Source: Desulfobacterales bacterium
Lineage (GTDB): Bacteria > Desulfobacterota > Desulfobacteria > Desulfobacterales > JAAELO01
Direction: 5' to 3'
DNA: 52,394 nucleotides
Assembly (NCBI GenBank): GCA_024226555.1
Contig: JAAELO010000039.1
Coordinates: 1-52,394, forward strand
Shown: in pieces, positions 32,999 to 42,907 of the stretch
Numbering within the stretch: the first letter of the stretch is position 1
Layout of the letters: the number at the start of each line of letters is the position of its first letter
Translations under genes and position numbers: made by a program
The notes under the pieces: generated by a model
The model's database searches: none
Seen by the model: only the letters and a program-made list of their open reading frames with translations
Told to the model about the DNA's origin: nothing

Positions 32999-33751
32999 TT
33001 AACTTAAATGACCAATTGTTCTGTAATCAATACCCAGAAAGTCAGCAGCTTTCCTGTCAACAGCAGTAGCATCAAAACCAGCGATGAGTTTATTAACAGT
33101 TGGAGAGCAGGTGCTTCCACCAAGGTGGTAGTCTGCAAGACCGACAGTAGCATCCATTAATGAAAAGTCAGGGGTGACGTAGCTGTTCAGATCTAATATA
33201 GCTTGATGGATATTATTATGAAAGCGGGATTTTCTCCAGATACTGCCAGTTTCTGAAAAATATTTCGGAGGTGCAAAACCAACCATATTTTTAAGTGTAC
33301 CGGTAATACCTGATAGTGAATGTGCTTTTAAAACGGGTACTGATATTATGTAGTTTGAAAAAGCAACTAAAGGCAGATAAACTTCAGGAAATTCTGAACA
33401 ATTATTGTTGTTTTTTCTTATTAGAGGTTCATGATTGAGATCAATCAGAGGGACATCATATTTTTTTGATATCTTATCAAACCCGAGAATTTCGAAGATT
33501 TCGCTTGTTTCGTAAGTAGGGTCTCCACAACCTTCAGCAATAACAATAGTTGCATTTGTTTTCTCTCTTAAAAAGGAAACTATGGCTTCACAACACTCAT
33601 ATGGGGTTGTGACCGGGAAAGGTGAGTCGTTTACAAGGTTTGGCTTTATAAGAATATTTTTTTGTTTTGAAAATGTTTTTTCTGCATTTAACAGATCCAG
33701 AATCTCATAAACAGAACTTTTGTAATTTTTAAATTCTACAGTTTTTATCAT
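32999..33751 (-). CDS. DUF362 family protein
   Basis: A 250-residue protein. DUF362 markers are ILIKPNLVNDSPFPVTTPYE near the N-terminus, VIAEGCGDPTYET, the central SVPVLKAHSLSGITGTLKNM, and LMDATVGLADYHLGG. It lacks the ferredoxin-like CxxCxxC domain that some members carry. The family function is not established; several members associate with Fe-S or redox enzymes. It stands alone, divergent from the chemoreceptor gene. AGGTT precedes the ATG. Confidence 0.9.
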   Translation of the reverse strand: MIKTVEFKNYKSSVYEILDLLNAEKTFSKQKNILIKPNLVNDSPFPVTTPYECCEAIVSFLREKTNATIVIAEGCGDPTYETSEIFEILGFDKISKKYDVPLIDLNHEPLIRKNNNNCSEFPEVYLPLVAFSNYIISVPVLKAHSLSGITGTLKNMVGFAPPKYFSETGSIWRKSRFHNNIHQAILDLNSYVTPDFSLMDATVGLADYHLGGSTCSPTVNKLIAGFDATAVDRKAADFLGIDYRTIGHLS

Positions 33752-33926
33752 TGTAATTAACCTGCTTTATTCAATTTAAAATTATTTAAGACTTTTTAAT
33801 AATGTCTATCGGTCTTTTTGTAAAGAGATGTTCTCTAAAATAGTATTGACAAAACAGGTAATTTATTAAAAATTTAATCCGTTTCCCAAAAAATTAATAA
33901 TAATTTAGGTTTTATTAAGGATTGAT

Positions 33927-35972
33927 ATGAATGCATCACTCAAAGTAAAAATCACTGGAATGGCGGCTATAATTCTTTGTTTTAATATTTTAGTATGTGG
34001 ATATGGATTATATCAGATAAATGCTATTGGAAGTGATCTGGATACAATAGTTGCTAAAAATAATAAACTTACTGAAGCAATTACAAACGTATCTATTAAA
34101 CATTACAAACAGGCCCTTGAATTTAACAGAGCTTTTTATGCAGGAGTTAATGCTGAAAAGTTTGGACTGGAAACGTTTCACAAGATGTTTATCAGGTCAA
34201 AAATGACTATAAACAGTGAATTTAATAATTCAATTAAAATTGTAAAAGAAGCTTCAAAGGGAACAGGCGGGAAAACAAAAAAACAATTTCAAAAATTTAA
34301 TATAATGATTAAATCACTTAAAAGTTTTAATGATAACTATACAATGAGTGCAGAGAAAGTTCTGTATTATTTAAATAATAATCAGGTAAAAACAGCTCAG
34401 ACTTTTAAATCTGATATTGAATCGACTGAAGTTAAATTATCCCAGGAGATTGAAAAAGATCTAAGACTGATAAAAGATTATATTGGAAAAACAACAGAGA
34501 ATGCTCAAAAAAATAAAGATCTTTCAATGATTTTAATGTCGGTTTTTTCTATAATCTCTGTTTTAATCGGACTATCATTAACCTTTATCATAACAGGAAG
34601 TATTGGAAAATCGGTTAAAGCAATTGTAGGTTTTGCAGGAACTCTTGCTGAAGGTGACTATACAAACAGTGTTGAAATAAACAACCGTGATGAAATTGGT
34701 GAGATATCAAGTTCTTTGAATAATATGGCGAGATCAAACAAATCTACCTTAACAAACATAAGAGGTAATTCAGAAACTTTGAAAGAATCTTCATCAAAAA
34801 TGTCTGAACTATCAAATGGAATTTTTAAGAAAATTGAAGATCTTTCTGAAAATACAAACTCTGTATCATCTGCAGTATCACAGTTAAATTCAAATATGAC
34901 CCTTGTTGCAACTGCTATGGAAAATGCTTCTTCAAACGTTGAATCAGTTGCATCAGCTGCTGAAGAGATGAATACTACAGTTAATGAGATTGCAAACAAC
35001 TCTGAAAAAGCAAGGGGTATAACAGAGGTTGCTGTGTCAAAATCTAAAATTGTTTCTGAAGTTGTTGAACAACTCGGAATAGCAGCAAGGGACATTAGTG
35101 CGGTAACAGAAACCATAACTGACATTTCAGAACAAACTAACCTGCTTGCACTTAATGCTACAATTGAAGCTGCTAGGGCTGGAGAAGCTGGTAAAGGATT
35201 TTCAGTAGTTGCAAATGAGATAAAAGAGCTTGCAAACCAAACAGCAAGTTCAACAAAGGAGATAAGAAGCAGAATCAGTGACATTCAAAGTTCAACCGAA
35301 CAAACTGTTTCTGGTATAGAAGAGATATCCGGAATAATTAATGATGTTAATGACTTTACATCCGTCATAGCAACAGCCGTTGAAGAGCAGTCTATATCCA
35401 CAAAAGAGATTGCAGAAAATGCATCCAGTACTTTTTTAGGCATTAATGATGTTAATAAGAATATCACAGAATCAACCAAAGCTGTTCAGGAGATCTCAAG
35501 GGAAATTTCACAGATAAATGATTTTTCAAAAGATATTGCTTTTTCAAGTATGGAAGTTAGCATTCATTCAAAAGAGCTTGATAGTTTATCTTCAATTATT
35601 AGTGAAAAAATAGATAACTTTGATATTGGGAAACGAAGATTCAAAATTGGTGTAATAAAAGTTCAATATCTGTCCCTTACAACTATGTTTGAGTCATTAA
35701 AATATCCTGAAATGACAATCGATCTATCAGGGTTTCTATCAAATAATGAGTGTGATCTTGGAAAAGCACTTGCTAAAAATCATGAAATCCTTAAGAATAA
35801 TAGTATATACAAGAAACTAACCAGGGAACATGACCTTCTGCACGAACTGGCGGATAAACTTATAGAATTTTCGAATAACGATGAACTTGAACATGTAAAG
35901 GAATATCTGGAAAAATTAAACAGTACACGGGTTGAAATGTTCAAATGGTTAGATGAACTCTATAGTGAATGA
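33927..35972 (+). CDS. Methyl-accepting chemotaxis protein with C-terminal CZB-like domain
   Basis: A 681-residue chemoreceptor. TM1 is at about 9-30, a helical sensor domain spans 35-195, TM2 is at about 200-222, and a HAMP domain follows. The signalling domain has the conserved hairpin tip ([20 protein letters not shown]). The C-terminal 100 residues resemble the chemoreceptor zinc-binding (CZB) domain: NECDLGKAL gives the Cx(L)G motif and [10 protein letters not shown] the H-x4-H helix. The first-helix zinc histidine seems replaced (KVQYLSL), so metal binding is uncertain. AAGGA precedes the ATG. The stop codon adjoins the GNAT gene's ribosome-binding site. Confidence 0.93.
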   Translation: MNASLKVKITGMAAIILCFNILVCGYGLYQINAIGSDLDTIVAKNNKLTEAITNVSIKHYKQALEFNRAFYAGVNAEKFGLETFHKMFIRSKMTINSEFNNSIKIVKEASKGTGGKTKKQFQKFNIMIKSLKSFNDNYTMSAEKVLYYLNNNQVKTAQTFKSDIESTEVKLSQEIEKDLRLIKDYIGKTTENAQKNKDLSMILMSVFSIISVLIGLSLTFIITGSIGKSVKAIVGFAGTLAEGDYTNSVEINNRDEIGEISSSLNNMARSNKSTLTNIRGNSETLKESSSKMSELSNGIFKKIEDLSENTNSVSSAVSQLNSNMTLVATAMENASSNVESVASAAEEMNTTVNEIANNSEKARGITEVAVSKSKIVSEVVEQLGIAARDISAVTETITDISEQTNLLALNATIEAARAGEAGKGFSVVANEIKELANQTASSTKEIRSRISDIQSSTEQTVSGIEEISGIINDVNDFTSVIATAVEEQSISTKEIAENASSTFLGINDVNKNITESTKAVQEISREISQINDFSKDIAFSSMEVSIHSKELDSLSSIISEKIDNFDIGKRRFKIGVIKVQYLSLTTMFESLKYPEMTIDLSGFLSNNECDLGKALAKNHEILKNNSIYKKLTREHDLLHELADKLIEFSNNDELEHVKEYLEKLNSTRVEMFKWLDELYSE

Positions 35973-35979
35973 GGTTTTA

Positions 35980-36474
35980 ATGGTTGCATCAATCATACGT
36001 TCAGCAAGGGCTTCTGAAAACAAAACACTAACAGAGCTGACTTTTGAATCAAAGGGCTTTTGGAATTATCCTGAGAAGTGGTTTAAAATCTGGAATGAAG
36101 AGCTTACGATAACCAGTGACTATATAAAGAAGAACATAGTATATGTTGCCGAATCTGATGGGGCATTATCAGGCTATTTTTCAGTAGTTAAGCGAACAAG
36201 CGATTTCAAAATTGAAGATGTAATTGTTGAAAAAGGTTATTTTCTTGATCATATTTTTATAAAGCCCTCATTTATACGAAAAAAAATTGGTACAAAACTT
36301 ATTACCCATGCTTTGAAATTATGTAAAAAGATGGGAGTCGAAAAACTTAAAGTGATGGCGGATTCCAATTGTAGAGGGTTTTATGAAGACACAGATGCCG
36401 CATATTTAGGCGAGATCCCGTCAAATATAGAAAATAGAACAGTGTCTTTATTTGAGTATATAATTGAAAAGTAA
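35980..36474 (+). CDS. GNAT-family N-acetyltransferase
   Basis: A 164-residue acetyltransferase from the ATG at 35980, with GAGG five bases upstream; earlier in-frame codons overlap the chemoreceptor gene. GNAT features: YVAESDGALSGYFSV (beta-strands 2-3), LDHIFIKPSFIRKKIGTKLI (motif A, with RxxxIG acetyl-CoA loop), and MADSNCRGFYED (motif B). The acceptor is unknown. It is probably co-transcribed with the chemoreceptor. Its 3' end faces recC, with a hairpin repeat between them. Confidence 0.88.
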   Translation: MVASIIRSARASENKTLTELTFESKGFWNYPEKWFKIWNEELTITSDYIKKNIVYVAESDGALSGYFSVVKRTSDFKIEDVIVEKGYFLDHIFIKPSFIRKKIGTKLITHALKLCKKMGVEKLKVMADSNCRGFYEDTDAAYLGEIPSNIENRTVSLFEYIIEK

Positions 36475-36534
36475 AAATAAAGTACCTTTATAATCAACGT
36501 CCTCACAACCTGTAAGCAGGGCCTAATTATTAAC

Positions 36535-36608
36535 TGGGAATCTCTAATAACTGTTCTTTTGGAAATAACAAAGTATTTCGCCAAAAGATCAGTTATTAGA
36601 GATTCCCT
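36535..36608. repeat. 74-bp MITE-like hairpin between convergent genes
   Basis: GGGAATCTCTAATAACTG plus TCTTTTGG on the left pairs almost perfectly with CCAAAAGA plus CAGTTATTAGAGATTCCC on the right: 26 pairs with one T/T mismatch, around an 18-base loop. The right end is followed by TA. It sits between the converging GNAT and recC genes, where it could end transcription from both sides. Confidence 0.85.
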
Positions 36609-36626
36609 ATAAAAATATCCTATTTT

Positions 36627-39600
36627 TTAGACTTTGCTCTTTGTGGAGTATTTAAAATATGGTTCAAATATTTTTACTGCCAAATCCTCAAATTGTGAAT
36701 CAATTGGGTCATAATTTCTGAAACATATATCTCCATATGAGTCGAATTTTTTCTCACCAGCATTAAAGTTAGACCCATGATATCTTTCTTTAGATTTTTT
36801 AACAGCATAATCTGAATCTTTTCCTTTTTCAAAAAGTAATGATGAGTACTCATATGATGAGTCTGGAAAAAAGTGGAGTGGTGATCTTAAACCATTCCAG
36901 TATATATTTAAAAGAGTCATAATATAAGGTCTGGGGTCATCAATTTGATCAAAATCAATTAGTGCAAGATCCCATCTTCTGTTTTTATTTATTGAAAGCT
37001 CAAGAAGTAAAGACTCATTGGGACCTTCCTCTAAAGTATTTAGGAAAAGATGCTTTATCCATGCAAGAAGTCTTTCTTTTCCCCTTGTTTTACCATACCT
37101 AAAGTGAATCATTTTATTAAATATTTTTTCAAGATAACCGGTAACTCTAAATTCACCCATTGATATATCAAGTTTGTATTCTGTTTTATCTGATGAGATT
37201 TTGATATAATCTTTTATTTTATCTGATATTTCTGAGACTTTTCTGAACATCTCGTCTATCATATACTCTCCAGGGCTTCCAACAGGTGTGTTACCAGAAA
37301 ATTTCGCTGATTTTAAATATTCCATGGGGTCAACATCTGAGATTATCTTCTCAAATACTGTTTTTTCAAGAATATGAGCTTCAAGTGGTGCAATATCGAA
37401 TGGTTCCCGATCCTCTAATTTTAAATAGTTATCTTGAATATTAATACCGACCCTGTTTTTTAATAGATATTTTGACGGATTTGAAAAGAAACTTAAAAGA
37501 TTTGATAAATTTATATCTTTAAACTCTTTTGGTGCGTCATTAATAGGCTTCTTTGCAAATATCAAAGGCTTTTTTTCTTTTGTAAGAGAAAGGGCTGACT
37601 GGTAGTATTCTTTAGAATAACTAAAAAGTTTATCTCCTTTAAAGTATTCTAAACTGAATGGTTGCAATGGATGGCGTAAAATAAGATTATTTATTATCTC
37701 TTTATCAGAGCATTTTTTTTCAATATAATCAAGAAGCTCAGTTACAACCACAGATGGAGGAATGTTTGAGTTATCTTTAATTGATTGCCCTATATAACTA
37801 ATATACAGTTTTTCATTTGCAGACATTATAGTTTCTAAAAGAAGATACCTGTCATCATCTCTTTTTGACCTGTCACCTTTTTTAGGGTATTTACCAATCA
37901 GGTCAAATTCGGAGAAAAAGGTACTTGCAGGGAATTCATTGTCATTCATTCCAAGAAGGCAGATCAATTTAAATGGTATACTTCTCATAGGAAGCATAGA
38001 ACAAAAAGTGATACCAGAAGATATAAAACCCCCACCAAATCCTTTTTTTGAAAATGATTTTGATAGATAGTTCATAATAATTTTAATTGAAATTTCATTA
38101 TTAAAAGAAGCAATTTCTGAAAACTCAGTAAGTTCATTAAAAGTATCAATTGCCATTTTAAATTCTCTTTCTGTTTCATCAGAACGAATCAGAAAACTCT
38201 CCAAAATATCTTTTAATACCTCTACCCAATCAATAACAGAATGTTTTTCTTTAAATATTTCAACTGTACCAAAAAGCTTTTTTGTAAAAGAGGAAAGTTT
38301 CCCAAGGATTTCTGAAAATCCTCCTTCAATTGGATCATAAGGAAGAATGTCCATAAACATCTTTTCATTATCACCTGGCATTGCATAACCTGTGAGCATT
38401 CTTTTTAATCCATGATCCCAGGAAAAGGCATTATATGAAGGAAGACCCTCCTGTTCTCTATATTTAGCATCAACACCCCATCTGATACCGCTTTCTTTAA
38501 CCCACTTTCTGATTATATCAAGATCTTTATCTGTTAATTCAAACCTTTCCATAATTTCATTAACTTCAAGAAGAGAAATTATAACTGAAGCTTCCATTCG
38601 AGTTGAAGAAAGATTTAGGATATTCATAAAAGCATCGATTAACCTGCTCTCAGATATAACTGTTCTGTCGGATATGGAGTAAGGAATTTTAATTTTATCC
38701 GAAAGTTTATCAATGTTGAAAACAGAGTGGATATATGGAGTATATTTTTCAATATCAGGTGCCATAACAATAATGTCTTCAGGATTAATACCTTCTGAAT
38801 CAAGAAATGAAAGAATATTATCCTGTAGAATTTCAACTTCTCTTGATTCACTATGGCAAGCATGGAAAGAGATTGAATTGTCTGAAATGTCAACTGAGTA
38901 GGGCGTTTCATTAAAGTTGACTATGTCATTTTTAATCGATGAAAGAAGCGAATTTACTTCATAAGAATCGAATAAATTGTAATCGTTTGTTGAAAACTGA
39001 TTTAGCATATCGAAAAAATCTCTTCCTGACTTTCCCATGGAAGACAGAAGTGAATTTCCCTGCTCAACATGTATATCCAGAGATGTATTACTCTTTTTCC
39101 TGGCATGGTAAATCTCTTTGTCTGAAAGTTGATCCCCCCAGTATTCTCTACATGGGTTCAGTGCAAAAAAATTAACAGGAATATAATCTGAAAGTGCTGA
39201 AACCATCTCCATATGATATTGGGGTAAGGATGAAATACCAAAGATATTTATCCTCTCAAAACCTTCCCCATGAAGATCTGCATTTGGAATTATTTTTTTA
39301 AATTCTACAAGAAGGTCTATACGATGTGGTATTTCAGTATGATTTAATATCTCTCTGAAAAGAGTTGCCTGCCAGTGATTAGCACCTCCTTTTTCCCATT
39401 GTTTTATCATTAAAGGTCTGTAAAGGAGATATTGGTCGAATATATCAGCTATCTGATGGGATATTTGAAATTTTTTAAGTTCACTGTTACTTGAGTTTAT
39501 GTAGCTTTTTATCTGGGCAAACTCTTCATTTTCGACAAGAGAACCTGACAAAAGATCCATTATTTTGAATGTTAAAACATTTTTATCATAAAAGGCCAGA

Positions 39601-39845
39601 TCCGGGTTTTCTGGAAGGAGTTTTAAAAATAATTCATTAACAAGTTGATTGGGAAACATAAAAGATATGTTTGCAGCTATTCCATGGGATCTTGCAAGTG
39701 CAAGATTTATATATCTTTCCATCCCCTTGCTCTGTACGATAAAAATCTCTTTTACAAAAGGTTTTGAGAGAGGCTGTGATATAACTTTTGAGAGTGCCTC
39801 CGAAAGTATTGATAGTTTATTTCCACTAAAGAGATTAATCCCCAA
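36627..39845 (-). CDS. recC: Exodeoxyribonuclease V gamma subunit RecC
   Basis: A 1072-residue protein of the RecBCD helicase-nuclease, which processes DNA double-strand ends and recognises Chi. The N-terminus is diagnostic: IFIVQSKGMERYINLALARS, then GIAANISFMFPNQLVNELF. FGISSLPQYHMEMVSALSDY matches the RecC helicase-like core, and the GMNDNEFPAS motif is conserved too. Translation starts at TTG (39845) with GGGAG upstream. The length is close to E. coli RecC (1122). Unusually, neither recB nor recD is adjacent: MITE copies lie upstream and a GNAT gene downstream. Confidence 0.93.
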   Translation of the reverse strand: MGINLFSGNKLSILSEALSKVISQPLSKPFVKEIFIVQSKGMERYINLALARSHGIAANISFMFPNQLVNELFLKLLPENPDLAFYDKNVLTFKIMDLLSGSLVENEEFAQIKSYINSSNSELKKFQISHQIADIFDQYLLYRPLMIKQWEKGGANHWQATLFREILNHTEIPHRIDLLVEFKKIIPNADLHGEGFERINIFGISSLPQYHMEMVSALSDYIPVNFFALNPCREYWGDQLSDKEIYHARKKSNTSLDIHVEQGNSLLSSMGKSGRDFFDMLNQFSTNDYNLFDSYEVNSLLSSIKNDIVNFNETPYSVDISDNSISFHACHSESREVEILQDNILSFLDSEGINPEDIIVMAPDIEKYTPYIHSVFNIDKLSDKIKIPYSISDRTVISESRLIDAFMNILNLSSTRMEASVIISLLEVNEIMERFELTDKDLDIIRKWVKESGIRWGVDAKYREQEGLPSYNAFSWDHGLKRMLTGYAMPGDNEKMFMDILPYDPIEGGFSEILGKLSSFTKKLFGTVEIFKEKHSVIDWVEVLKDILESFLIRSDETEREFKMAIDTFNELTEFSEIASFNNEISIKIIMNYLSKSFSKKGFGGGFISSGITFCSMLPMRSIPFKLICLLGMNDNEFPASTFFSEFDLIGKYPKKGDRSKRDDDRYLLLETIMSANEKLYISYIGQSIKDNSNIPPSVVVTELLDYIEKKCSDKEIINNLILRHPLQPFSLEYFKGDKLFSYSKEYYQSALSLTKEKKPLIFAKKPINDAPKEFKDINLSNLLSFFSNPSKYLLKNRVGINIQDNYLKLEDREPFDIAPLEAHILEKTVFEKIISDVDPMEYLKSAKFSGNTPVGSPGEYMIDEMFRKVSEISDKIKDYIKISSDKTEYKLDISMGEFRVTGYLEKIFNKMIHFRYGKTRGKERLLAWIKHLFLNTLEEGPNESLLLELSINKNRRWDLALIDFDQIDDPRPYIMTLLNIYWNGLRSPLHFFPDSSYEYSSLLFEKGKDSDYAVKKSKERYHGSNFNAGEKKFDSYGDICFRNYDPIDSQFEDLAVKIFEPYFKYSTKSKV

Positions 39846-39934
39846 ACGCTTTCTCCCGATTTAATATTCCATTATTACAAAATTCCCATTAAATATTCAT
39901 GAACATACTACTTGATAAACAATTAATCAATTAT

Positions 39935-40101
39935 AGGGAATCTCTAATAATTTGAATTTTTGATGAAAAACAAGGCATAACGTTTATAAAAGCTTTCAGT
40001 TTTATAAAATCTAAACAAAAAACAACGGGTTGATTTTATTACAGTTTTATTTTTGTTATAACGATGTGTTTCGCAAAAAGATCAGTTATTATAGATTCCC
40101 T
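39935..40101 (+). repeat. MITE-like repeat element (first of an abutting pair)
   Basis: The ends are AGGGAATCTCTAATAATTTG and CAGTTATTATAGATTCCCT, flanked by TA on both sides. Internal blocks AACGTTTATAAAAGC, AACGGGTTGATTTTATTACAG and TTTCGCAAAAAG match the consensus. It directly abuts the next copy, sharing the palindrome CCCTATAGGG. Confidence 0.85.
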
Positions 40102-40103
40102 AT

Positions 40104-40346
40104 AGGGAATCTATAATATTTAGGATTTTATTAAAATAAAAACTGGAGTTAGAATAAAACTAAAGCCTTTTATTTTGTAATGTTTTTATATGCGTATTGA
40201 AATAAAGATCATAAAAGCATTCAGTTGTTATATAATATCTACATGAAAAAAAATAACGAGCTGATTCGTTTATAAAAAGCTTTTATTTTATAAAGTTTAC
40301 AGTCCTTTTTTTTCGTAGTAGTTTAAACAAAAGTTAATTATTAGAG
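40104..40346 (+). repeat. MITE-like repeat element, long or composite copy
   Basis: It starts AGGGAATCTATAATATTTAGG and shares AAATAAAAACTGGAGTT with the copy at 25146. Further family blocks ATAACGAGCTGATT and TTTATAAAAAGC follow, and it fades out at TTAATTATTAGAG without the final TTCCCT. At about 243 bases it is probably two copies merged. The whole gap 39860-40430 holds no gene. Confidence 0.6.
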
Positions 40347-40436
40347 CAAGATACTTGACCCGCTTGATGAAAAGATTTAAAATAGTAAACAAATCTGGAA
40401 ACTTATAATAGCTAAGATGCAATTTATAAATGGCTT

Positions 40437-40640
40437 ATGGATAAAAAAGAAGAAATATCTGAAAAAAAAGAGAATAAACTACTTTTAATAAGAGCCGGAA
40501 TACGTAGCATTATTGCTAAAAAGCGTAAACAAAAAGAAAATCTCGGTCTTCTCTCTCTTGCCATTGAAAAGAACAACCCTGAAAAAATAAAAGAGTATGC
40601 AATAAGACTCTGCAAAATAGAAAAAAAAACAAAAAAATAG
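40437..40640 (+). CDS. Small basic protein of unknown function
   Basis: 67 residues, very rich in Lys and Glu, predicted helical throughout, no hydrophobic segment and no known motif. No good ribosome-binding site precedes the ATG, which weakens the call. It lies 34 bases upstream of the TerB-like gene in the same direction, and its composition is unlike intergenic sequence, so it may be a real first gene of that unit. Confidence 0.45.
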   Translation: MDKKEEISEKKENKLLLIRAGIRSIIAKKRKQKENLGLLSLAIEKNNPEKIKEYAIRLCKIEKKTKK

Positions 40641-40674
40641 TTGTCTTTTTTATATAATTCAGGAGTTTTAAATT

Positions 40675-41049
40675 ATGTATTTAGCAGATCTCAGTTTGAA
40701 TGATAAAAAGAATTTTCTGGAACTTGCCTATCATGTATCCAATTGCGATGATGATCTTCATGTTGACGAGATCAAAATCCTTATGAAGATCAGAGAAGAG
40801 ATGTCTTTAAGTGAATTTGTATATCAGATTCAGGAAAAAGATATAGATAATGTTTTAAAAAAACTTTCTAAAAGTACCAATAAATCTAAAAAAGGTATGT
40901 TTTTAGAAATAATGAATATTATTATGGCTGATCAGAAATATGATGAAAATGAGATGAAAATTGCCGAAAAGATCGCTACCTCTTGGGATTTGATACCTGA
41001 AGACTCTTTGGTTGTTCTTAAATGGATCAAAAACTTATATAAAATCTAA
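40675..41049 (+). CDS. TerB-like domain protein
   Basis: A 124-residue all-helical protein that fits the TerB/tellurite-resistance fold. The first repeat is FLELAYHVSNCDDDLHVDEI (acidic helix-loop, as in the calcium/metal-binding EF-like loop of TerB) and the second IIMADQKYDENEMKIAEKIA. Such stand-alone TerB proteins are widespread, and their role is not known; tellurite resistance is not implied by itself. CAGGAG precedes the ATG. It lies upstream of the S1-domain gene, with a gap of about 115 bases. Confidence 0.8.
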   Translation: MYLADLSLNDKKNFLELAYHVSNCDDDLHVDEIKILMKIREEMSLSEFVYQIQEKDIDNVLKKLSKSTNKSKKGMFLEIMNIIMADQKYDENEMKIAEKIATSWDLIPEDSLVVLKWIKNLYKI

Positions 41050-41166
41050 CACTCCATAATCATATCACTTGAAAATTAGTACACTCCCTGATAAAAAATC
41101 TTATTTTAGTATATAGATATGTTTTATAAAACCGCTACAGGTTATTTTTTAACAAGGAGCAAGAAA

Positions 41167-42603
41167 TTGTCCGATAACAATCAGGAAGAAAATGAAGATA
41201 GTTTTGCCGATCTTTTTGAAGCTTATGAATCAGAAATGAATCATGATATCAAAGTTGGTGATAAAATTAACGGTAAAATTATAGCTGTAGGTGACACCAG
41301 TATTTTTATAGATACGGGGTCAAAGTCAGATGGTGTTGTTGAGAAACTGGAATTCACTGATGAGGATGGCAATGTTACTGTTAAAGAAGGCGATTCTTTA
41401 GAACTCTATGTTGTAAAGAAAACTGAAAGCGAAATGATACTCTCTAAAGCAGTCTCAAATGCAGGTTCCGATGTTTTAGGAATAGCTTATGAAAGCAGAA
41501 CTCCTGTTGAAGGTAAAGTTTTAGATGAATGTAAGGGCGGTTTTAATGTAGAGGTCTTAAAAAAGAGAGCTTTTTGCCCAGTAAGTCAAATTGATACAAG
41601 ATATGTAGAGAACCCTGAAGAGCATGTGGGTAAAGATTATACATTTCTCGTTACGGAATTTAAAGAGGGTGGTAGAAATATAATCGTATCAAGGCGGGAA
41701 TACCTGAATATTGATCTTGATAAAAAAATCAAAGAGTTCTTTGAAACTGCCAAACCTTCCGATCTCTTCAATGGAACTGTTATTAAATTAATGAAATTTG
41801 GTGCATTTGTTGAATTAGATGCAGGTGTTGAGGGTTTAGTACACATTTCTGAGTTAGGATGGAGTAGAGTTAAAGAGACAAGCGAAGCTGTTAGTGTTGG
41901 TGAAAAAGTAAGAGTAAAACTCCTCTCTTTTGAAAAGAACAGTGATATTAGAAAAACAAAAATCTCACTATCTATAAAGCAGGTAAGTGAAGATCCATGG
42001 GATTTGGTTGACTCAAAATTTCATGTGGGTGACAATATTACCGGAAAAGTAACCAAGCTAATGGATTTTGGTGCATTTGTTGAAATTGGTGATGGCACTG
42101 AAGGTTTGGTTCACATTAGTGAAATGAGTTATACTAAAAGAATATTAAGACCTGAAGATGCTGTTAGTGTTGGGGAAACGATCGATATTGTTATCAAGGA
42201 TATAGATCTGATTAAAAAAAGAATCTCACTTAGTATGAAAGATGCTACTGGTGATCCATGGTCCACAATTGATAATAAGTTTGAAGCTGGAAAAATCTAT
42301 GAAGCCCAGCTTGAAAAAAGAGAAAATTTTGGATTATTCCTAAAGCTTGAACCAGGTATTACAGGCCTTCTACCAAAATCTAAAATGAGATCTGCTGAAG
42401 ATCCTAAAATTTTTGACAGATTAAAACCAGGCGATAGTGTGCCTGTAAAAGTTCTTGAGATTAATAAAGCTGACAGAAAAATTCTGCTTTCACCACCATC
42501 TGAAGAAACAAACTCAGACTGGAAAGGTTTTGTAAAGAAAGACAGCTCATCACTCGGTTCTTTAGGTGACCTGTTACAGGAAGCAATGAACAAAAAGAAG
42601 TAG
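41167..42603 (+). CDS. S1 RNA-binding domain protein (ribosomal protein S1-like)
   Basis: About 478 residues from the TTG at 41167, with AAGGAG seven bases upstream. Earlier frames would begin without a ribosome-binding site. Five S1 domains follow an acidic N-terminal segment: GDKINGKIIAVGD..., TPVEGKVLDECKGGFN..., FNGTVIKLMKFGAFVEL..., ITGKVTKLMDFGAFVEI... and a more divergent fifth. Domains 3 and 4 are canonical (GLVHISEL, GLVHISEM). This matches ribosomal protein S1 of several non-proteobacterial phyla, which binds mRNA at the 30S subunit, but S1-like proteins are hard to tell apart. A terminator follows. Confidence 0.88.
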   Translation: MSDNNQEENEDSFADLFEAYESEMNHDIKVGDKINGKIIAVGDTSIFIDTGSKSDGVVEKLEFTDEDGNVTVKEGDSLELYVVKKTESEMILSKAVSNAGSDVLGIAYESRTPVEGKVLDECKGGFNVEVLKKRAFCPVSQIDTRYVENPEEHVGKDYTFLVTEFKEGGRNIIVSRREYLNIDLDKKIKEFFETAKPSDLFNGTVIKLMKFGAFVELDAGVEGLVHISELGWSRVKETSEAVSVGEKVRVKLLSFEKNSDIRKTKISLSIKQVSEDPWDLVDSKFHVGDNITGKVTKLMDFGAFVEIGDGTEGLVHISEMSYTKRILRPEDAVSVGETIDIVIKDIDLIKKRISLSMKDATGDPWSTIDNKFEAGKIYEAQLEKRENFGLFLKLEPGITGLLPKSKMRSAEDPKIFDRLKPGDSVPVKVLEINKADRKILLSPPSEETNSDWKGFVKKDSSSLGSLGDLLQEAMNKKK

Positions 42604-42632
42604 TAATTTGTACAAAAAACTGTAAATAATTT

Positions 42633-42667
42633 AAAAGCACTTATTTTTTTAAGATAAGTGCTTTTTT
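42633..42667 (+). terminator. Rho-independent terminator after the S1 gene
   Basis: AAAAGCACTTA (42633-42643) pairs with TAAGTGCTTTT (42655-42665) and runs into a T tract. Confidence 0.9.
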
Positions 42668-42716
42668 ATTTCTATAAATTTCCATTTTCTCATAAAAAAA
42701 GTTATAAAGCATATTG

Positions 42717-42879
42717 AGGGAACCTTTAATAATTAAAATTTTGGATGAAAATCAGATTATAAAAGCTTTTAGTTTTATAAAATCTCTGCATTTCAAAAAA
42801 TAACGAGCCGATTTTATTACAGTTTTTTTTGGAAATAATAAATGTATTTCGCCAAAAGAGAGGTTATTAGAGATTCCCT
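42717..42879 (+). repeat. MITE-like repeat element
   Basis: The ends AGGGAACCTTTAATAATT and GGTTATTAGAGATTCCCT bound a 163-base, nearly full-length copy. It has all internal blocks: TTATAAAAGCTTTTAG, ATAACGAGCCGATTTTATTA and TATTTCGCCAAAAG. A further fragment GAATCTAATAAC (42885-42896) lies between it and the murJ ribosome-binding site. The gap 42668-42907 holds nothing else. Confidence 0.85.
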
Positions 42880-42907
42880 TGAGTGAATCTAATAACAAGA
42901 GGTTTTG

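Noticed and set aside
33413-33430. TTATTAGAGGTTCATGA, similar to a MITE end
   Set aside because: It lies inside the DUF362 gene and encodes ordinary residues with no partner end. Probably chance.
34658-35284. 208-codon minus-strand frame opposite the chemoreceptor
   Set aside because: Antisense to the repetitive coiled-coil signalling domain. A frequent artefact, with Ser/Ala-rich translation and no start signals.
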